Of a stretch of 64,000 nt of DNA, positions 22,510-34,236 are shown one piece after another. A program made the translations under genes and the position numbers. Within the stretch, counting starts at the first letter, position 1. Every line of letters starts with the position of its first letter. The stretch lies in assembly GCF_001625215.2 (NCBI RefSeq), contig NC_030384.2, positions 27,950,527 to 28,014,526 of the forward strand, read 5' to 3'. Source of the DNA: Daucus carota subsp. sativus (Eukaryota > Streptophyta > Magnoliopsida > Apiales > Apiaceae). The notes beneath the pieces were generated by a model. The model saw nothing but the letters and a program-made list of their open reading frames with translations, did no database searches and had not been told where the DNA came from.

Positions 22510-23228
22510 GCTCACTCACCCCAAGACGTCTCCAAACTAGCAGGTATACAATTTTGATCTCATTTTACACATTTTTGTTTCTTATAAGTTGATTTGAATA
22601 AGCTGGATTAGACTTTACAAAAACATACACTGTCTGAGTGCATGTTTTGGTCTTAATTATGTAAGAACCGGTTCATCTAAAACCTTTTAAAGGAAGGGCC
22701 TAGTGGATCCTATGCTATATTTCAATAAATTAGTCATTGGTAATGGCTATGTTTTGCTTGTGTTGCGATGTTTAGGCTGAAATGTGCAAGTTTGTACTTG
22801 TAATGTGTTTTCAAGACTTTCAACTTCACATAATCCTAGTCAAAACACATTCGCTGGGTCATTCTTATGACTAAGTTGTACTGCCAGCTTAAAAACTTCT
22901 GCTCCGGCAGATACAGAAGGATATTTTTCTCATTATCTATGTTAAATAACCAGACTCGTATGATTAAATTCTAGATTTTTAAGATTGTGTTCACGTGGGA
23001 GAATGGAACGGAATGAAAACTATAAACAAATTATATGAAGAAATAAGAATGTTTGAATGAAAAATTTCAAACATAAATTATAGAACTATAATAAATTATA
23101 GAACTATAATAATTTTATAAGGTGCCCGGGAACGATGAAGTATGTTTTATTTATGGTTAGTGATGCTCAAGCAACTTGGATATTACCAAATTCAGAAGTT
23201 GAATAAAAAATTCATGAGTTTTATGCAG
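22510..23228 (+). promoter_or_regulatory. Leader exon and 685-bp 5'UTR intron of the Helitron-split gene
   Basis: The leader exon ends at 22543 in CTAGCAG before GTATAC. The acceptor TTTTATGCAG ends at 23228, six bases before ATG 23235. The plan is that of the intact 18292 gene, so this copy was a complete gene before the Helitron arrived. Confidence 0.55.
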
Positions 23229-24030
23229 TGAGAAATGGAGCCAACACCCAGTTTAGATGTGAGGATTACAACCTCAAATGATGAAGAGTGGATTCATTTG
23301 ATTGACAGTAAGCTAAGTCTAGTAAGGAGGAAACCACAGGACTTGGGTATCTGTAGAGTTCCAGATGAACTCCGAGCAATAAAACCAGAAGCCTACACCC
23401 CTCAGATGGTATCCATTGGTCCTTATCATAGAAACAAACCTGAGTTGCGAGCTATGGAGGAGTTTAAATGGAAATACACGTTAGATTTTATTGATGGAGT
23501 AGCAGAAACAGATTCGGGAAACATTCAAATCAATGAGTCACATGGTGAGGCTAATGAAAACTCACCTCAAACATTGGCTTTAAAAAAGTGTTGCAAAGTT
23601 ATATCAGAACTGGAAGTGGAGGCTCGCGCATTCTATGCTGAAGATATCAATCTAGACACGTATCATCTAGTGCAGATGTTCCTCCTTGATGCTTGTTTTA
23701 TACTCGAATACATGAGAAGAACCCATAGTTTAATGGTAACACAATCTTCAGAGGAACTAGAATCATTGGAATTGCTAGATGGTCAGTTGCCGATAGTCAT
23801 TGCTCTGGCAAAAGATTTAATGCTACTGGAGAACCAAATTCCATACAATATTTTGCAACTGCTTTTCGACTTAATACCAAGTTCAAGGAGAATAACTGAT
23901 GCAAGAGGTGATGTATTGTCGCTTCAAGAGCTAGCCTTCATCTTTTTTCATCGTTTGCATATTTTGGGTGATAATATTTCACCGCTTAAAAAACCCATTC
24001 AGGATACGACCTTTACTCATTTACTGGATA

Positions 24031-26519
24031 CTAGTTGATAGCCCGTGCCAAGCACGGGTTTAAATAAAATTTTAAAATTTATTAAAAGAATAATGTCTTT
24101 TTTAATTACATTATTATATTTTTATTATACCTATTTAAATTATTGTTTTTAAATGATATTTAAATTATTGTTATTTAATATAAGACTTTCTATATATTAA
24201 AATTTGATCATACTTTAAATTTATTTCATAATAATATGGGTCCCTGTTCTATGGAATCCACAAAATAAGAGTATTATATTGTTGTCCAAAATTATTTAAA
24301 AATACTCTACTCGTTCCAATTTTAATTTTTTTTTTGTCTACAATATTTGTAAACATATGACAATTTGCAGGTTATGGTCTACAATATAATCGTTGCAATC
24401 AAAAGATAAAACAATTATATTATAAATCACTAAACATTATATATGTTCTAAAATATAACTCATAAGTAGAATAATGATTTGATATCAAATATCTTGACGT
24501 ATGTTTGGAATTTCGGTTTTTTTATTATACGTTGCAATATGGATAATGATTTCATTTTCTTTGAGTTTCTATTTGTCAAGTCAGTGTTGCCACCGCCTTA
24601 TTTGTCTTTATCGCAATCTTCTGAAAAACACTAAATGATAATAATAATTATTATTAAAAAATAAATGACCAAGTTTTTTGGTACTTTGGTATCAATATCG
24701 AATCTTGTTTATTTTAATTCTGAAATATGATTGAAATTTTATAGATTTGTTTCGTAAATTAAATTGTATGAGTTTTAAAAATTAAAACGAATATTTGACG
24801 TATGTCTAGAGTTTGGGTTCTTTTATTATATGTGGCATATGGACAATAACTTCATTTTTTTTAAGTTTCCATTTGTCAAGTCAGTGTTACCCCACGCCTT
24901 ATTCGTCTTTATCGCAATCTTCTAAAAAATACTGAATGATAATAATAATTATTATTAAAAAATAAATGACCAAGTTTTTTGGTACTTTGATATCAATATC
25001 GAATCTTGTTTATTTTAATTCTGATATATTATAGAACTTTTATAGATTTGTTTCGTAAATTAAAGTGTATGAGTTTTAAAAATTAAAACGAATATTTGAC
25101 GTATGTCCAGAGTTTCGGTTCTTTTATTATATGTTGCAATATGGACAATGACTTCATTTTTGTAAGTTTCCATTTGTCAAGTCAGTGTTACCACCGCCTT
25201 ATTCGTCTTTATCGCAATCTTCTGAAAAACATTGAATGATAATAATAATTATTATTAAAAAATACTGTATATGACCAAATTTTTTGGTACTTCAGTATCA
25301 ATATTGAATCTTGTTTATTTTAATTCTGAAATATGATAGAAGTTTTATAAATTTGTTTCGTAAATTAAAGTGTATGAATTTTAAAAATTAAAACGAATAT
25401 TTGACGTATGTCTAGAGTTTTGATTCTTTTATTATATGTTGTAATATGAACAGTGACTTATTTTTTTAAGTTTCCATCAAATCAGTGTTACTACCGCCTT
25501 ATTCGTCTTTATCGCAATCTTCTGAAAAACATTAAATGATAATAATTATTTTTATTAAAAAATATATGACCAATTTTTTTGGTACTTTGGTATCAATATT
25601 GAATCTTGTTTATTTTAATCCTGAAATACGATAGAAGTTGTATAAATTTATTTTGTAAATTAAATTGTATGAGTTTTAAAAATTAAAACGAATAATTTCG
25701 TTGACATTATTATTCTATTGATAGGATATTATATTAATATCAATATGAACTCCTTATTTATTTGAACTCTGAAGCATGATAAAAGATTAATAGAGTTGTT
25801 ATGTATATTAAATTATTTGAGTTTTAAAAAATTAAAACAAATAATTTTGCTGGTAACATATTTTTATTAGTAAGATAATTGTTATATTACAAAATCCTGT
25901 CAAATATTGAAGTGTTTTTATAATAGTAATAATTGTTAAATAAAAATTAATATGATGATAGCCAATTTTTGATATGAATTTTATAAAACTGTTTCATAAG
26001 TTAAATTGTTAGCGATTTAACTGTGCGAATTGGATAAATGTTATATTACAAAATCCTAAACACCATAGAAGTTTTTTTATAGTAGTATAATAATCTTAAC
26101 CAATATTGAAATTTTTATTAATAAAATTCGAATCAATATAGAAGTCTTTTCATAATTGTATAATAATAATTATAAAATCCTAAAAATGTAAAATAATAAG
26201 TATAAAATCCTAATAATATAAAAATCTTTTCATAATTCTATAATGATTGTTGTTATTAAATAAAATATTTATATTACATTGTCTTAATCAATATTGAAGT
26301 TTTTAATAATAAAATTCTAATCAATACAGAAGTCTTTCACTTTCCTAATGAATATTGAGGTCTTTAATAATAAAATTCTATTCAATATAAAAGTCTTTGA
26401 ATTATAATATACCAGTGACTATAAAATCCTAATCAATATATGAAAGTCACCAAATTTTGGTACTTTTGGTACCGATGTTCCACCGAAAAATGGTTTCGCT
26501 TATTAATAAAGGGTATTGA
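24031..26519 (-). mobile_element. Non-autonomous Helitron, 2,489 bp, inserted between A and T
   Basis: On the minus strand it begins TCAATACCC (complement of 26511-26519) and ends CTAG (complement of 24031-24034). Seven bases before that end is a 7-bp-stem hairpin, CCCGTGC and GCACGGG with loop TTG (24042-24058). Host bases on either side are A (24030) and T (26520), with no target duplication. These are the Helitron hallmarks: 5' TC, 3' CTRR, subterminal hairpin, AT target. No Rep/helicase coding is visible. Its middle is a roughly 300-bp tandem repeat. Confidence 0.92.
24486..25700. repeat. Four tandem copies of a ~302-bp unit inside the Helitron
   Basis: The landmark GACGTATGT starts at 24496, 24797, 25098 and 25403, giving spacings of 301, 301 and 305. 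Each unit also carries GTCAAGTCAGTGTTACCACC-like and TCTTTATCGCAATCTTCT blocks. Sequence after 25700 is related but more worn. No open frame runs through the units. Confidence 0.85.
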
Positions 26520-27187
26520 TGTTGTACCAAATTTGCAGTGCCACTTCTGAGAAATCAACCTTGAAATTGGATGGTCAGACAAGGCTCAAGTGGGGATCGA
26601 AATGCTGTGCGGCAGAACTTATAAAATCTGGTTTTCGAATTTCTTTACATCCCTCCAGGGTGAGCATAGTGGACATAAAATTTAGGGAAGGGGAAATTTT
26701 TCTTCCAAGCATCGTCGCGGATAGATTTACTTCCCCATTGTTCAGAAATCTCATTGCTTTGGAGCAGAGCAGAAATGACAGACAAGTTATTACTTCATAT
26801 GTAGTTTTTATGAGAACTTTGCTCCGTTCGCGAGAAGACTTCTATATACTTGAGCAGGCAGGTATAATAATAAATTTTGATAAACTTAAGGACATGGAAA
26901 CTGCTTTTGAAAGATTCCACATGGGAGTTACATCTGCGGACTTCGTCTTTAGAGATTTATGCGAGGAGATTAATAATTATAAAGTACCTTGGTGGAGCTG
27001 TCACAGAGTGACGGGATATACCACTGTGATATGGTTTAGATGGAAAGCGTCTGTCAAGGATTTGAAACGAGATTACTTCAAAACCAGGTGGAGTTTTTTG
27101 ACATTTATAGCTGCATCTTTTGTCATTCTCCTCACCGTCGCTCAGACTTTTTATACTATTCGCGCTTATTATCCTCCCTACCACTGA

Positions 27188-27500
27188 CAGTTGTGATGTT
27201 TTTATCTGGGCTATTTTCTTTGGTTATGTACTTGTACTTTGTACTTTGGTTTCAATAATAATTATTTAAAAGATAAATCTTTTGTATGCTTATGGTGTTC
27301 TATCTATTTTAGCTGATACAGTGTTTATGCAAGTTCTGTGATAGTAAGTATACGATAATGAAGTCTTTGAACTTGGACATTTCAAAAACAGAACTGGAGG
27401 ACTCAAACAGAACTGATATCATTCACATCAGTGCCGATAAGAAAACTAACGGAATCATTAACAGAGGACAGCTGGTGGGTGAACGGCTGAGATCAGTGTA
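27188..27500. other. 3' flank shared with the intact DUF247 gene
   Basis: 27190-27520 repeats the 3' flank of the 18292 gene (gggctattttctttggttatgtacttg; then tcattaacagaggacagctgg). It ends where the next DUF247 remnant begins, at about 27521, so this junction is a duplication or deletion breakpoint. Confidence 0.5.
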
Positions 27501-28300
27501 ATGTTCATACTGAGTGTGTACGTTGCAAGAAAGTTTTCTGATCAGCAACCACCTCAAATATTGGCCTTTAACAAGTGTACGTTGCAAGAAAATACCCGAG
27601 TGTGGTATGCTCAAGATATCAAATTAGATAAGAATCAGATAAAGGAGATGTTGCTTGTTGATTGTTGTTTCATACTCGAGCTTTTTATTAGGTGCAAAGA
27701 GAACACACAAACGTCGGAAGAGGCACTTTTATATGTACAAATGCCATTTGAAAAACAAGCAGGCGATTTTACCATGGTGAAGATTCTGAGAAATGACTAG
27801 ATGCTACTCGAGAACCAAATTCCATGTCATTCTGCAACAGCTTTTTGTCCTTGTTGAGATATTATAAGGGAAATTGAGAGAAAAGAGCCTCCCTCGTAAT
27901 ATCTCAACCGTTCTATTACCAAGTGTAAAGAAAGAATAAGATGAAAAATATCTCGACAAAGTGCTTAAAAACTATGTAAGTGAGTTTTTCAACTCTGTTC
28001 TGATAAAACTATGTAAGTGAGTTTTTCAACTCTGTTCTGATGTTGGCTATTGGTTTCTTACACCTTGACCGCATGGATATGGATTGGAATTACAATCATT
28101 TGTTGGATGTAGTGTACCATATTTGCAGTGTCGGACTTGATCTATTACCCTCATTAGGTGGCTACGAGCCAGCAAACAAGGTAAAGTACATATACAACAA
28201 ATGGGGATTCACTACATGTGCAACAGAACTCGTCCAGTCTGGCATTCAAATTGTTTGTGACCTGGGAGAGATTAGATTTAAGGAAGGAAAACTAGCATGA
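27501..28300 (+). pseudogene. DUF247 remnant with stops and deletions
   Basis: 27520-27800 reads QILAFNKCTLQENTRVWYAQ, then IKLDKNQIKEMLLVDCCFILEL, with AGDFTMVKILRND followed by TAG where family members read DLMLLENQ. After an unrelated stretch, 28040-28300 resumes with NYNHLLDVVYHICS and KWGFTTCATELVQSGIQIV, then FKEGKLA and a stop. The N-terminus, the C-terminal third and the membrane helix are missing. It is closest to the 52562 and 34237 subgroup (VWYAEDI, MLLVDGCFILEL). Confidence 0.8.
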
Positions 28301-29597
28301 GCATCATATATTTCAAGAATTCGTGGAACTTATATTCATGAGTATGGAGCATATATATTAAAAATGAGGTTTGAATCTAATTTGGAAACCTCTCTTTACT
28401 TTCTGTGAATGGCATATTAAATTCAGAAACTGACGTACGCTGAATTTTCTTCTTCGGTCAAAAATCTATGAGCACGAAACAGAAATAGATTCATTACTAA
28501 AGCAAGTTACTTACGAACTTAAAAACCCTCATTGAGTTTCATAAAGAAGTTCAGAGTGTTAGAACCAATTAGTAGCAGAGGATGTAATGTGAGCCCGAAT
28601 CTGAGCGGGTATAGGTGTGCTCGTATCCGAGATCATATATAAAACGGGCTTAATTTTTCCGCCAGATTTGGATCGTTTTCAAAACGGATATGAGACATGT
28701 ATCATATTTTCGATCCGGATATGAGCCGAGACACCGGATAGTCTGTATCGATTTACAGCCCTAGATGTATTAAAAAGAAGATAGCAAGAAGAAGAAAACT
28801 AAACAAAGAGAAATAAACATTCCATTACAATGACTTGATTATATAGTAAAATGATAACATATCTTCTTCTAACACAGAACATATACGTGCACAGATTTCC
28901 CTGTAATTCTAACATACTTTTAACTTTTGTAACTAAATTTGGCTAGCACACAACACGGCACAGCTAAATGTGTTTTCCTTGTGCTTGACCCGCTATTTCC
29001 TGCTTGGTTCTAACTTACTTCCTGATGTGTGAGGTCCCAACTTGGGAGAAAGAAACTTCAAACGTGCACAAGCTAGAGCCTCGTTAAAACATTGAGGCCA
29101 CATCGGTACACACTCCCAAACATTGAGTGTTAAAAAGGCATTTAGCGCATGTTATGTACATATAGATATATCTTTAATATATAGTATTTAAAACTAGAGT
29201 TGAGACTTAAGTTAGTTTACATATGATAAGTATCCTCTTTGTTAATCTGCTAGAAGCTTTAGTATAGATAAAACAAGGGAATTTTACTCCATGCCATCAT
29301 ACTTGAGTAGCTGCCATTAAATCAAATTTGACAGATGTACACACATTACATAATTCCGGAAATACAACACAAAATATTCTATAAGAAGGCCAAATACAGG
29401 CATGTTTTGTAATTAAGTTTAGGCATCTAGATATTTAGTTGTTACCTTTCAATAATATAGCAGAAGCATTGTCCTCAGTAAAACAAACTACAATCTGATG
29501 AAAAACAGGATTCAATTGCAATGTGATGAGCGACTCTGTTTGCTTCGGTCTTAGACATCCTTGTCGGACGAACTAACCAAATAGATGATTACAACTT
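28301..29597. other. Intergenic, two transposon remnants
   Basis: 28585-28766 (aatctgagcgggtatagg to gatttacagccct) is an end fragment of a hAT-like family also seen at 10785-10985 and 17000-17215. 29080-29140 resembles the right end of the MULE at 11341-12662. No frames or RNA genes recognised. Confidence 0.4.
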
Positions 29598-30065
29598 TCA
29601 ATGGAACGGAGGATAATAAGCACGGATGGTATAGAAAGTCTGGGCAAAAGTTAAAAGGATAACAAAAGATGCAGCTAAGAAAGCTATTAGACTCCATCTA
29701 TTTTTGAAATAGTCTCGTCGCAAGTCCTTCATAGAATTCTTCCATCTAAACCATGTGATACTAAAATATCCTTTCACTCTGCGCCACCTCCACACAGGTA
29801 TCTCATAATTATTAACCTCGTGGCATATATCTACAAAACAGTGGCCTACAATGATAATTTCATCAAATAAACTTTTGAAGAAAACTGAAACATCATCTAT
29901 CTCATTTGACTTTGTGATGATACCTCTCTGCTCAAGTAGATAAGCGTCTTTAGCAGAATGAATTAAAGTCGTCATAACTTGCACATATGCCGTAATCTTC
30001 TTCTAGTTCTGCCCCGACATTGGTACACTTGATTAAGGCCAATATCTCAGGGGAGTTTTCACTAA
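29598..30065 (-). pseudogene. DUF247 remnant on the minus strand with a large internal deletion
   Basis: From 29984 down to 29598 it encodes the C-terminal part: DAYLLEQRGIITKSNEIDD, VWRWRRVKGYFSITWFRWK, DLRRDYFKNRW, the membrane helix and YYPPFH, then TGA. Just upstream on the same strand (30065-30000) is NSPEILALIKC and ELEEDYG, which belongs near residue 115-130 of the family. About 250 residues between them are deleted and the frame shifts at the join. It is the only copy facing the other way. Confidence 0.8.
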
Positions 30066-30176
30066 AATAATATATATGTAACTTAAAAACGCGGTTTCAT
30101 ACTGAAATAAGATTAAAAATATATTCCTTTCTTAAAAATTTATTAATTATGTTATAAATTAAAAGAATATATCATA

Positions 30177-31965
30177 CTCCCTCTGTCCCTAATTACATGC
30201 CTGTTTTGATTTCCAGGGAGTAAAATTAAACAATTTTTTTCGTTGCGAGAAAAAGAGGGGTGAGGTTAGGGTTTAATTGGATAAAACGGAATCGATCAAA
30301 GGATGACGAAGAGATCGAATGAGACGGAGGAGACGAACATGATGAAGAGATCGAAAGATTTGAAGCTCAGCATCTTTATCCATCTAGTGGATCATTTTCC
30401 AAACGAAACTAAAGTAGTTTCGACTCTGTATAAAGTTGTGATTAATCCTACTAATTTTCATATCCAAAACCCCTCCCCCACCAGTGTGATTGAACCTGTT
30501 TTTACATTCAGATGTAAAGACAATGTGTATCCCTCGGCATGTCTTTTATTAATCTAGGCTACAAATTATATTTTATGGGTGGCTCCCTATCTTATTCACC
30601 CTATCTCTTAGGCACTTATGGGTATTCTCCTCTATTAATGCATGATTGGAATGATTACGATTTACTTTGTTACCCTCGTGATGTTTGTCTTTGATTGTGT
30701 TTCATCTACGTTATTGGATTATTCTTCTCCTTATTGGGTTCCACCTATGATATCTGGAAAATGCGAAAACCTTATTCTTTTTGCCTTGACAGCGAAATAT
30801 TCGTACTTTTGTCGAAAAGCGGCCCAGATATGATCCACTTTGAGACCTTTCATCCGTCCTCGAAAAAGTGGCAACAATTGTCACTTCCTCGCGCTGATTT
30901 TTTTTCTGAACTCGTGATTGCAAAGGGGTCTCTAGTAATGGGGAGGAAATTGTATGTCTGTTATCAATCAGTAGACCACTTTCATCTGTTTTGGTATGAT
31001 ATCAATCACGCGTCATGGACCGGCTGTTTATCTTCTTATCTTCCTAGTATCTATTCAGATTCCGTGTTGGTCGACGACTCTGTTTATTCATTTCATCATA
31101 ACATGATACTCTATCTTAGTGCTTCTGTTGCTGCTGCTGTTGGTATTATACCACCACCTACTACTACCGATGGCATTCCCGATTATGGTATGTTTCGTGA
31201 ATTGGAGAAGTATGCATGTGTTTACCCATTTAACATTCAAGGCTGGCCCGATTATGACAGTCCACTCGTCATTGCACTGTCCGTCTATTCCACATTGGAG
31301 GTTCTTATCTGGGTTTTGTGCAGTTTGCCGCACCCAGTGATGGACAATATAATGACATAGATGAGGCTATACCTCAGTGTGAGTTGCGTCTTGTTGTTGT
31401 GGACGTTGTTAAAGGTAAGCCATCTAAGGTCATCCATGCATGTCACTTCTCATCTCGCCAATCCCCTTACTGTCTTCTTAGTGCCGCTTGTGTCTATACT
31501 AGTTGATGATCTTCTCAGTGCCGCCACTTTTGTGTAGTAGCAGTTGATGATCAGCAGCATACTACTAGTTTAGACCGGTCAATTTTATTTTTAAAAGGCA
31601 TTGTGTATGTTTTCAACGCTTTATATGCATTCTGTATACCTATGTACTTCAGGAGTATGATCAAAATATATGTACAACGATTGTGATGGCAATTAAAATT
31701 GCCCAGGTAGTTTTGTACTATTTATTATGATATAATTGTGTGAATCCAAAAAAATTATAGATCAATTTTTTATTAAATATTATAAATTATCTATTCATTG
31801 TTTTTTAAACCTGAAAATTGCATATTGAAATAGACTAAATATACTTTCAAATGATATTATTTTTATTATTGTTTTCAATTATAAGATACATGTAATTTCA
31901 GTCAAAAAATAGTCAATTTGACGGGTCACAAGACAAAATGGACATATATCTACGGACGGAGGGAA
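30177..31965. mobile_element. Possible 1.8-kb Stowaway/mariner-type element holding a kelch-like gene
   Basis: The left end CTCCCTCTGTCCC with TA before it, and the right end GGACGGAGGGAA with TA after it, match Stowaway termini. Inner similarity continues for some 30 bp with mismatches (TACATGCCTGTTTTG versus TATATGTCCATTTTG). They could be the ends of one element or two unrelated MITE fragments. The degenerate kelch-like gene lies wholly between them. Confidence 0.35.
30303..31506 (+). pseudogene. Degenerate kelch / F-box-like protein gene
   Basis: The start reads MTKRSNETEETNMMKRSKDL, then LKLSIFIHLVDHF in the style of an F-box helix, and stops at 30555. A second frame (30695-31360) holds SFCLDSEIFVLLSKSGPDMI, SSKKWQQLSLPRADFFS, MGRKLYVCYQSVDHFHLFWY and VLVDDSVYSFHHNMI, a kelch-propeller style. 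A third frame (from about 31270 to 31503) continues with LGFVQFAAPSDGQYNDIDEA and ELRLVVVDVVKGKPSKVIHA. At least two frameshifts separate the three pieces, so I call it a pseudogene; an intron-containing gene is less likely because the breaks lack splice sites. The family assignment is tentative. Confidence 0.5.
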
Positions 31966-31984
31966 TATTAATAATCATCATATA

Positions 31985-32375
31985 AAATTATAATTGGCCT
32001 TAAACAAGTGCTGCAAAGTCTTGTCAGAACTAAAAGAAAAAACTTGAGTGTGGTATGCTGAAGATATCAAATTAGACAAGAATCAGCTAGAGGAGATGTT
32101 GCTTGTTGATGGTTGTTTCATGCTAGAGCTCTTTATTAGGTGCAAAGAGAACACGTAAATGTTGGAAGAGGCATTTTTATCTGTCAGACTCCCATTTGAA
32201 ACACTAGCAGGCAACTTTACCATGGTGCAGATTCTTAGAAATGATTTGATGCTACTCGAGAACCAAATTCCATATCACGTTCTGCAACAGCTTTTTGACC
32301 TATTACCAAACTGTCTGTTTAATAACCCAAGTTATGGATTTTTATTACTATTGATTTACAGAAATTACTATTGAA
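31985..32375 (+). pseudogene. DUF247 remnant, middle part only
   Basis: The + strand reads LALNKCCKVLSELKEKT, stop, VWYAEDIKLDKNQLEEMLLV, DGCFMLELFIRCKENT, stop, MLEEAFLSVRLPFETLAGNF, TMVQILRNDLMLLENQIPYH and VLQQLFDLLPNC, then loses similarity. Two in-frame stops are visible. It is closely related to the remnant at 27501, which has the same RCKENT wording. Confidence 0.8.
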
Positions 32376-32465
32376 GGAAATTTTGCTTTATGCTGATGGT
32401 AATTCCGCTTAAAGCATCTGAGAGAATTTTTATCCCGCTTCTAATATCATAGCCTGAGACTGACC

Positions 32466-32916
32466 CTGTGATGCTCGGACTCTCCGGAAAACCCAGCCGT
32501 ACCCGTGTCCACAGGACACGACACTGACACTGACACTGGGATCCGGATCCGAACATCATCCAGAAACCAGACTCTCCATCTTAGACAACCTATCTTTAAT
32601 TTCAGTGACCTATCTCTAAGAGGAAGATAGGAATAAGAAAATATATGAAGAAACAGAGGTGAAATGGATGTAAAAGGAGAAAAGAAGCAACTCTTGCCTT
32701 AATTTGTGCAATTGTTTGTTATGCAGTATAATAGAATGATAGGTATTTATTTATAAGAACAATCATATTAATTAAAAATAATAATTGCAGTGTCCAAATC
32801 CAAGTGTCGGATCCTTATAAAACGTGTCCCCGAGTCTTTAATTTTGTAGTTTGAAAGGTCTGACACCCTGATATGTGTCTGTGTCGGATCCTTCTAAAAG
32901 AGTCTGAGCATCATAG
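32466..32916. mobile_element. 451-bp non-autonomous element with 8-bp duplication (hAT-like)
   Basis: It starts CTGTGATGCTCGGACTCT and ends AGAGTCTGAGCATCATAG, flanked by GACTGACC at 32458-32465 and 32917-32924. The interior repeats GTGTCGGATCC and the short unit ACACTG. Non-coding. The 8-bp duplication points to hAT, though the termini are not the common hAT kind. Confidence 0.75.
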
Positions 32917-33282
32917 GACTGACCCAATAAGCCATCTCTTAGGACCTAAGGTCCCCGCAATACCAACTCCATCATATTGAGTTTCTTAAAGCGTGGAGTG
33001 TGATCTCTAATTTTCAGGGTCCGATTTGATAGGAAATGTATGTTCCCAGGAATGAACATGAAGCAAAAGTCCCAAACGCTTCAAACAGAAAAGATTTTGA
33101 TAATCTGAAATGAAGTTGAGTGTCTGAATAAGAAAGGATGATGGCATCTAATATTAGCTCTCCAAAGCCTTCCTTGCACAAGTTTATGCATAAAGAATCA
33201 ACAGTGGTTGAATCATACACCGGAACCAGAGTCTCCATCTGAATAACGACACTCCTGCACAGCCACTCAGAACTGCATTATT

Positions 33283-33532
33283 TGTTAACTTACTGATTCT
33301 CTCAGAACCTCGAGGTATTAGGAGTAGGGCTTACCAAAATCATATTGTATTCTAACATTCCCCTCCCTCGAAAGTCCATTTTTGGGTCGAGAGTGTGTCC
33401 AACCCGAGTCTCCGGTGAGTCTATACTCTGATACCATGTTAGGTGACCAATTTTTCTAAAACCTCGAGATGTTAAGAGGAGAGGTTAGCAAGATCATATT
33501 GTATTCTACCAAGATCATTTTCTATTCTAACA
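33283..33532 (-). mobile_element. TRIM: 250-bp miniature LTR retroelement
   Basis: On the minus strand it reads LTR, primer site, short interior, purine tract, LTR. The LTRs (complements of 33437-33532, 96 bp, and 33283-33357, 75 bp) start TGTTAGAATA and end TAACA. Next to the first LTR is TGGTATCAGAG (complement of 33426-33436), the initiator-tRNA-Met primer site. Before the second is CGAGGGAGGGGAA. Host TTATT flanks both sides (33278-33282 and 33533-33537). It has no coding capacity, so it needs enzymes from elsewhere. Confidence 0.88.
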
Positions 33533-33537
33533 TTATT

Positions 33538-34236
33538 ACTGTGATCCAGTTCTGTATTTTAAACAAGAAAATCTCTCGACAGTACGAAATTCTTGATTCA
33601 TATTACAGCCCCACTGGTTACTGGTAAGTAATACAAAACCAAAATTCCATATATCTTCTTTTTATAATTTTTTTGTCAAGTGTAATAGTAACAACTTTCA
33701 CTGTCCTTTTTTAATGTATATAATCCATCATCAACATACAGCAGCCACTAAAGTAGTATCAACATTGCACCTAATATTGTTGGAGTCTAGGCAAGTTCAA
33801 ATACAAAGTAACGAAAGCATAGTTGGGTTAAGTATGATCCGTGACTGTGATCACCCTGTCCGGCCTAAAGTCTCACTAAAAAAGACATTCGAACCTATAC
33901 TCTGTTTGACACAGACATATATCAAAAAGTTGCATACTTTTTGTACTATAAGATCTACGAAGCTTGAATGATTCATTTTTTTAAGAATGAAAAAACAGAA
34001 GTTGTTGAAGTCGTGTAGAGGTACCCCGGGAGGATTATAAAGATGCATCAGATTTCAGCTTCAACGTATCAATTTAGGCTCTGAAGCAGCTCAACTCAGG
34101 CCGTCTCCAAGTCACCTACAGCTTTACAGGTAAGGTCTGTAATACATTATTTTCCAATACTGAAAAAGCATGTAGTTTGTACTCTTTCCCTCGAAGAATA
34201 TTTCATCAAATGAATTTTGTGCAGGATACAGTTTGA
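33538..34236 (+). promoter_or_regulatory. Upstream region, leader exon and 95-bp intron of the 34237 DUF247 gene
   Basis: The leader ends at 34129 (CTTTACAG), followed by GTAAGG. The acceptor TTTTGTGCAG ends at 34224, twelve bases before ATG 34237. The leader wording (gcagctcaactcaggccgtctccaa) is shared with the remnants at 9697 and 15975. The intron is much shorter than in the other subgroup (650 bp). Confidence 0.6.

Larger units (their letters stand above)
23235..27187 (+). pseudogene. DUF247 gene split by a Helitron
   Basis: Part one (23235-24030) runs from MEPTPSLDVRITTSNDEEW through YTPQMVSIGPYHRNKPELRA and LLENQIPYNILQLLFDL to THLLD. Part two (26520-27187) resumes with MLYQICSATSEKS and continues to WWSCHRVTGY, WFRWKASVKDLKRDYFKTRW, the membrane helix and YYPPYH, ending at TGA 27185. 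Removing 24031-26519 restores one uninterrupted frame of 487 codons with no other damage, so the insertion may be recent. Within the element the frame meets TGA at 24036. Whether the element could be spliced out is unknown. WWSCHRVTGY differs from the family's WWRWRRVKGY at three sites. Confidence 0.9.
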
